64,000 nucleotides of DNA. Source: HXMU1420-2 sp040830545. GTDB taxonomy: Bacteria > Pseudomonadota > Alphaproteobacteria > Rhodobacterales > Rhodobacteraceae. How positions within the stretch are numbered: position 1 is the stretch's first letter; each line of letters begins with the position of its first letter. The translations under genes were made by a program, and so were the position numbers. The stretch is taken from positions 1 through 64,000 of the forward strand of contig JBFOMB010000018.1 in the NCBI GenBank assembly GCA_040830545.1. The letters are read 5' to 3'. Below are positions 59,582 through 64,000 of the stretch, in pieces. The notes beneath the pieces were generated by a model that saw only the letters and a list, made by a program, of their open reading frames with translations, had not been told where the DNA came from and did no database searches.

Positions 59582-59624
59582 GGAAAATTATTGACAGCGC
59601 CCCACCACCTGTCAATAATTTTCC
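59582..59624. promoter_or_regulatory. Large inverted repeat, likely operator of the RpiR regulator
   Basis: Arms of 16 bp, ggaaaattattgacag (59582-59597) and its exact complement ctgtcaataattttcc (59609-59624), with an 11-base GC-rich loop, between the divergent amidohydrolase operon and the RpiR gene. A third, partial half-site gaatttttgacag lies at 59658-59670. It fits control of both sides by the adjacent regulator. Confidence 0.7.
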
Positions 59625-59699
59625 CGTCAAGAATTTTTCAAGCAATGTGAGATTGGTGAATTTTTGACAGCCCGATGGAAAGGTGAGCAGATTGCCAAC

Positions 59700-60554
59700 A
59701 TGACCGTATCGGATCGCCTGTTACAGCATCGTGACGAGATGACGCCAACCGAACGCCAGTTGGTGAACGCGTTGCTGGACGACTACCCGATCATCGGTCT
59801 GGGCAGCATCACCGAACTGGCCAGCGCAGCGGGCGTGTCGACCACCACAGTGGCGCGAATGTTGCAGAAGACCGGCTTTGACGGGTTTCCCCAGTTTCAG
59901 GCGGCGCTGCGGGCCGAGTTGAAGGAAATGATCTCGGACCCCGTGTCCAAGCGGAACCAGTGGCAAAACGATCTGCCGGATGAACATATCCTGAACCGCT
60001 ATGCCGAACGCGGGCTGGAAAACCAACGCCGCAGCCTGGACGAGGTTAGTCCCGAGGATTTTGACCGGTTGTGCACCCTGATCAGCGACCCGGATCGGAC
60101 GATTTTCATCGCCGGGGGCCGGATCACCGGGACACTGGCCCAATACCTGTTCCTGCACCTGCAAATGATCCGCCCGCAGGTTCGGCTGGTGGCGAGTGGC
60201 GGGTCGTGGCCACATGACCTGCTGGACGTGCGAGAGGGCGACGTGGTCATTGCGTTTGACGTGCGGCGGTATGAAAACGCGACGCTGCAACTGACCCAGA
60301 TGTGCCACGACAAGGGCGCGGATGTGGTCCTGTTTACGGATCAGTGGCGGTCACCCATCCACCGGGTGGCCAAGCTGACCTTGTCGGGCCGGATCGCTGT
60401 GCCTTCAGCCTGGGACACCTGTTTGCCCCTGTTGATGCTGATTGAATGCACCATCGCCGCCGTCCAGGAAACGATGTGGGAGACGGTGAAGGATCGTACC
60501 GACGCGCTGGAGGCAGCGTTTGATCAGTCGAAACTGTTCCGGAAATTCACCTGA
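59700..60554 (+). CDS. MurR/RpiR-family transcriptional regulator
   Basis: A 284-aa regulator. N-terminal HTH_6 domain (about residues 1-75: MTPTERQLVNALLDDYPI, SITELASAAGVSTTTVARMLQKTGFDGFPQFQ). A C-terminal SIS domain (about 120-260: DRTIFIAGGRITGTLAQYLF and VVIAFDVRRYENATLQL) binds phosphosugars or other small acids. ATG 59700 is preferred: the TTG at 59664 in frame lies within the operator half-site. It faces the TRAP/amidohydrolase operon and probably regulates it. It ends within a hairpin with the convergent gene. Confidence 0.9.
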   Translation: MTVSDRLLQHRDEMTPTERQLVNALLDDYPIIGLGSITELASAAGVSTTTVARMLQKTGFDGFPQFQAALRAELKEMISDPVSKRNQWQNDLPDEHILNRYAERGLENQRRSLDEVSPEDFDRLCTLISDPDRTIFIAGGRITGTLAQYLFLHLQMIRPQVRLVASGGSWPHDLLDVREGDVVIAFDVRRYENATLQLTQMCHDKGADVVLFTDQWRSPIHRVAKLTLSGRIAVPSAWDTCLPLLMLIECTIAAVQETMWETVKDRTDALEAAFDQSKLFRKFT

Positions 60555-60571
60555 GACCCTACTGTCTCAGG
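60550..60571. repeat. Hairpin spanning two convergent stop codons
   Basis: Stem cctgagac / gtctcagg (8 bp, perfect) with loop cctact. The left arm includes the stop of the RpiR gene (60552-60554) and the right arm the stop of the secreted protein gene (60567-60569). It could act as a shared bidirectional terminator, though it has no T-run. Confidence 0.6.
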
Positions 60572-61979
60572 GGAAGTCATAGATGACCCCACCCCCCAAC
60601 AAAAACCCTTGCCCCGGAACGACCGTCACACCGCGACAGGCCCTGTCCAGCCGCAGCATCACATCGCGAAAGAAGGGCAGCCGATCTTTGGTTGCCATTT
60701 GGTCTTGTGCAATCTTAATTGCGGCGTCGAAATCTCCGGCGGCCAGCATTAACTCGGCAATGATCGTCGTTTCTTCTTGCACAACATCGGACAACTCTCC
60801 GGCCTTGATCCGGTCGGCCAGTGCCAGCCAATTGGGCCAATCGAACGCCTCTGACATTTCCATCGGACGCTCCGGCAGCTCGTCTGTGGTGCCGGTCAGA
60901 TAAGCTCTCAACGCGACGACCGCCAACATCCAGTCTAGGGTTTCCCGCGCCGTATCAGCATAGTGTCGGGTGTATACAGGCATTGAGAACGACGAAAGGT
61001 GTTGGTTCAGCTGATCCATCGGCATCTGAATCGCCAGTTCGCGCAGAAGAAAGGTCCAGACGCGTTCCAGCCGGTCGAAATCCTGCTGAGTCGTGGCGAG
61101 ATCGCTGGCCATAAACGCCCGTGCTGCTGCGGACACTTCGTCAAAAGCACCGGTCTGGTTCAACAGGATTGTGAGGTAATCCATTTCACCCACGTGCATC
61201 GTGGCGCGCACCACGTCATAGATCGCTGCCCGCATTCCGCTGTTGTCCGGCCCCGACGGGCGTGGAGGTATCGTTGCATGATACCGCGCCGTTAGCCCCA
61301 ACATCGCGGGGTCTATGCTGCTGACCAAAGGATCATCCCGGTGACGCTCGATCAGGTTCAGATACTCAGTCAGGTCTCGGCGCGCTGACAGCGCCATGAC
61401 AACTGCTGCCAGATCGCCCGCGGCTTCTGCCGCCGTGGCCAGTTCCAGCAAGTCATCGTCGGAGAACAGCAGCAACAGTGGCGCCAACCCATAGCCCAGC
61501 CGGTACTGTTCCTCGAACTTGGCCACGTCGCCCGAACCTGCCCGAAAAACGGCGACACGTAGATAGAATCCAGCCCCGCCCTCGGCCCGGATCATCGCCG
61601 CCCACACGTTCCAGCCGCCTTCTGTCAGCGCAGTTTCAACCGATTGACCAACGGCAGCCAAACCTTGGTCCACACCCAGCCGCGAAATCGCATAGGCCGC
61701 CTGCACCTGTTCAAGGTACCTTGGCGGATGTGGCTGTTCCATCGACGCCAAAAGGTTCAGACCCCAGTCCGTTGGCTGCTGCGCCTGATATCGCAAAAAA
61801 ACATACGCTGCGCGCGACCCGTATCGACGGGTCAAAAGATCGGAAAGGTCCGCCCGCTGTGTCATGATCCGCTGCGCCAGATCCTCGATCAGTGCCACAT
61901 GCGGGCAATCGAAACTCTGCGCCTCACCCGGCCCCGACAGGCATACCCAGATTAACCCCGCGCGCAGTACGTTCCTCAT
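60567..61979 (-). CDS. Secreted helical protein of unknown function
   Basis: A 470-aa exported protein: signal peptide 1-20 (GLIWVCLSGPGEAQ), then an almost entirely alpha-helical protein with TPR-like helix pairs (SDDDLLELATAAEAAGDLAAV, DVVQEETTIIAELMLAAGDFDAA) and a single Cys near residue 24. I recognise no family by name. ATG 61979 is preceded by AGGAGG at 8 bases; the frame further up is a divergent shadow of the purL leader. Divergent from purL with 134 bases between starts. Confidence 0.75.
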   Translation of the reverse strand: MRNVLRAGLIWVCLSGPGEAQSFDCPHVALIEDLAQRIMTQRADLSDLLTRRYGSRAAYVFLRYQAQQPTDWGLNLLASMEQPHPPRYLEQVQAAYAISRLGVDQGLAAVGQSVETALTEGGWNVWAAMIRAEGGAGFYLRVAVFRAGSGDVAKFEEQYRLGYGLAPLLLLFSDDDLLELATAAEAAGDLAAVVMALSARRDLTEYLNLIERHRDDPLVSSIDPAMLGLTARYHATIPPRPSGPDNSGMRAAIYDVVRATMHVGEMDYLTILLNQTGAFDEVSAAARAFMASDLATTQQDFDRLERVWTFLLRELAIQMPMDQLNQHLSSFSMPVYTRHYADTARETLDWMLAVVALRAYLTGTTDELPERPMEMSEAFDWPNWLALADRIKAGELSDVVQEETTIIAELMLAAGDFDAAIKIAQDQMATKDRLPFFRDVMLRLDRACRGVTVVPGQGFLLGGGVIYDFP

Positions 61980-62113
61980 GACATGCCCTCCTGCTGACCG
62001 CAGTCTACACGCCAACGCCCCTGCGCCAAAGGGCGCGTGTCTGCCCCCTTCCCCCCTTTGCGCCCTTGCCCTAAAAGGCCCCAACTGCACGAGACCTGAG
62101 GGCTGCCATCCAC

Positions 62114-64000
62114 ATGCAAGAACCCGCCATCACCCCCGACCTGATCGCGAACCATGGGCTGAAGCCTGATGAATATGACCGCATCCTCGACATCATCGGG
62201 CGCGAACCGACATTTACAGATTGGGGCATTTTTTCGGCCATGTGGAACGAACACTGTTCCTACAAGTCGTCAAAGAAATGGCTACGGACATTACCGACCG
62301 AAGGGCCGCAGGTGATCTGTGGGCCGGGTGAGAATGCAGGTGTGGTCGATATTGGCGACGGGCAGGCCGTGGTGTTCAAGATGGAGAGCCACAACCATCC
62401 CTCTTACATCGAACCCTATCAGGGCGCGGCGACCGGAGTGGGTGGCATCTTGCGCGACGTGTTCACCATGGGCGCGCGGCCCATCGCGGCAATGAACGCG
62501 CTCAGCTTTGGGGAAACCAGCCACCCCAAGACACGGCAACTGGTCAATGGTGTGGTCGAAGGCATTGGTGGTTACGGCAACGCATTTGGCGTGCCGACCG
62601 TCGGCGGCGAGGTGCGGTTTCACGCGGCCTATAACGGCAACTGCCTTGTAAACGCCTTCGCTGCTGGGTTGGCGGATACGGACGGCATCTTTTACTCCGC
62701 CGCCTCCGGCATTGGTATGCCCGTTGTGTACCTTGGTGCCAAAACGGGCCGTGACGGAGTTGGCGGGGCAACCATGGCCAGCGCCGAGTTTGACGACAGC
62801 ATCGAAGAGAAACGCCCGACCGTGCAGGTGGGTGACCCGTTCACCGAAAAGCGCCTGATGGAAGCGTGCTTGGAGTTGATGCAGACCGGTGCCGTGATTT
62901 CCATTCAGGACATGGGCGCGGCGGGCCTGACCTGTTCCGCGGTCGAGATGGGCGACAAGGGCGGACTCGGCGTAAAACTGATCCTCGACAACGTGCCCCA
63001 GCGCGAAGACGCGATGACCGCCTATGAAATGATGCTGAGCGAAAGCCAGGAACGCATGCTTATGGTGCTGCGCCCCGAGAAAGAGGCCGAAGCCAAGGCG
63101 GTGTTCGACAAATGGGACCTGGATTTCGCCATTGTCGGGGAAACGATTGCCGAGGACCGGTTCCTGATCCTGCATCAGGATCAGGTGATGGCTGACCTGC
63201 CTCTGTCGAAACTCAGCTCCAGCGCGCCGGAATATGACCGGCCCTGGGTCCCGACCGAACCGGTCGAGGAACTGGCTGACGTGCCGCAGGTGGACCCGAT
63301 TGATGCGCTGCGCGCGTTGCTGGGCAGCCCAAACTATGCGGCCAAACAATGGGTTTACGATCAGTATGACAGCATGGTCATGGCGGATACGGCACGTGGA
63401 CCGGGCATGGGCGCGGGTCTGGCGCGGGTGCATGGCACGGACAAGGTTCTGGCCTTCACCTCGGACGTGACACCACGCTATGTCCGCGCGAACCCCGAAG
63501 AGGGTGGCAAACAGGCGGTGGCCGAGGCCTATCGCAATCTGACCGCCACTGGTGCAACCCCGCTGGCGAGCACCGACAACCTGAATTTCGGCAATCCCGA
63601 AAAGCCCGAGATCATGGGGCAGTTTGTGGGCGCAATCAAAGGCATCGGCGCGGCCTGTGCAGCGCTGGACATGCCCATCGTTTCAGGCAACGTGTCGCTC
63701 TACAACGAAACCGACGGCGCGGCGATCCTGCCGACCCCAACGATTGGCGCTGTCGGGTTGCTGAAATCCGCTGACGACCTGATCGGCTGTGACGTGCGTG
63801 ACGGGCATTTCGCCCTCGTCGTAGGCGAGACTGCCGGGCATCTGGGCCAATCGGCCCTGCTGGCCGAGGTCTTCAACCGTGAAGATGGTGACGCGCCTGC
63901 GGTCGATCTGGAGGCCGAAAAGCGTAACGGTGATTTCATCCGCGACAATCGCGATCTGATCACCGCCTGCACCGATCTGTCCGACGGCGGGCTGATGCTG
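62114..64000 (+). CDS. purL: Phosphoribosylformylglycinamidine synthase II (3' end cut)
   Basis: The first 629 codons of PurL, which uses ATP and ammonia to make FGAM in purine synthesis. The small-type PurL needs PurS and PurQ; neither is in the window. Visible motifs are the N-terminal FSAMWNEHCSYKSSK with the active-site His, PGENAGVVDIGDGQAV, FKMESHNHPS (ATP/Mg binding), the GVGGILRDVFTMGARP motif and the later DMGAAGLTCSAVEMGDKGG. The usual length is near 720 aa, so about 90 residues are beyond the edge. Confidence 0.95.
   Translation, partial: MQEPAITPDLIANHGLKPDEYDRILDIIGREPTFTDWGIFSAMWNEHCSYKSSKKWLRTLPTEGPQVICGPGENAGVVDIGDGQAVVFKMESHNHPSYIEPYQGAATGVGGILRDVFTMGARPIAAMNALSFGETSHPKTRQLVNGVVEGIGGYGNAFGVPTVGGEVRFHAAYNGNCLVNAFAAGLADTDGIFYSAASGIGMPVVYLGAKTGRDGVGGATMASAEFDDSIEEKRPTVQVGDPFTEKRLMEACLELMQTGAVISIQDMGAAGLTCSAVEMGDKGGLGVKLILDNVPQREDAMTAYEMMLSESQERMLMVLRPEKEAEAKAVFDKWDLDFAIVGETIAEDRFLILHQDQVMADLPLSKLSSSAPEYDRPWVPTEPVEELADVPQVDPIDALRALLGSPNYAAKQWVYDQYDSMVMADTARGPGMGAGLARVHGTDKVLAFTSDVTPRYVRANPEEGGKQAVAEAYRNLTATGATPLASTDNLNFGNPEKPEIMGQFVGAIKGIGAACAALDMPIVSGNVSLYNETDGAAILPTPTIGAVGLLKSADDLIGCDVRDGHFALVVGETAGHLGQSALLAEVFNREDGDAPAVDLEAEKRNGDFIRDNRDLITACTDLSDGGLML

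Noticed and set aside
62291..63433. 380-codon open frame antisense to purL
   Set aside because: A shadow in GC-rich DNA; composition is His/Arg/Gln-rich and without a recognisable family, while the sense strand is clearly purL.
1..64000. CRISPR arrays, tRNA/rRNA genes, insertion sequences, prophage
   Set aside because: I looked for regular spaced repeats, cloverleaf-like anticodon contexts, transposase motifs and phage structural genes and saw none.

Overview
The window reads as chromosomal DNA of a GC-rich alphaproteobacterium of the Rhodobacterales, most likely the Roseobacter group. The markers are a NavSp1-type bacterial sodium channel, a Hint-domain protein of the type common in roseobacters, the metal-site type of HemB, TRAP transporters, a leucine-catabolism gene next to DUF1311 genes, and short dispersed repeats with a gagtatttgg core. 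I see no tRNA, rRNA, CRISPR array, prophage or insertion sequence. Both edges cut genes: an M20 peptidase on the left and purL on the right.

Layout. 1-2.4 kb: M20 peptidase, Hint protein, secreted Gly-rich protein. 2.7-12.2 kb: housekeeping genes (acs with a clear intrinsic terminator, voltage-gated Na+ channel, Mrp/ApbC, mfd, a membrane protein, hemB). 12.2-18 kb: a minus-strand block with HMG-CoA lyase, GST, a nitronate monooxygenase-like enzyme, an unknown protein, two tandem DUF1311 genes and isovaleryl-CoA dehydrogenase. The methylcrotonyl-CoA carboxylase genes expected for leucine breakdown are not in it. 18-28.6 kb: DegT aminotransferase, PrpD-like protein, phosphoglycolate phosphatase, a flavin-fold protein, a 1274-aa exported TPR-CHAT protease, peptidase T, thiolase. 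29-36.2 kb: two small cytochromes c (one with CXXCQ instead of CXXCH), an anchored protein, Ldh-family dehydrogenase, GNAT, a LolC/E-LolD exporter, a serine hydrolase and two small proteins. 36.2-42.4 kb: an RND efflux operon (MFP, RND, DUF2141 and an ABC membrane domain without ATPase), divergent from a TetR gene, with a perfect 18-bp palindrome between them.

42.4-53.5 kb is the most unusual region: ten minus-strand genes, several overlapping by 1-4 bases. In transcription order they encode a glutamine-synthetase-like ligase, aldehyde dehydrogenase, iron alcohol dehydrogenase, a GlxA-type AraC regulator of the carnitine/betaine-regulator subgroup, a Rieske oxygenase without a reductase, an unknown 414-aa protein with a DUF6915-like N-terminus, an SDR, a BKACE (beta-keto acid cleavage) enzyme, a second SDR and a carnitine-dehydrogenase-like NAD enzyme. 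The gene set suggests catabolism of an amine or quaternary-amine alcohol; the substrate is not deducible from sequence alone.

53.5-60.6 kb: Na/Pi cotransporter, then an operon of N-formylglutamate amidohydrolase, TRAP DctQ, DctM, a VOC protein and TRAP DctP, facing an RpiR regulator across a 16-bp-arm inverted repeat that is a likely operator. 60.6-64 kb: a secreted helical protein and purL.

The non-coding DNA is rich in structured repeats: the gagtatttgg element (six copies in two subtypes), a composite double palindrome (two copies in opposite orientation), and ccgga-type hairpins. They lie in leaders or between gene ends.
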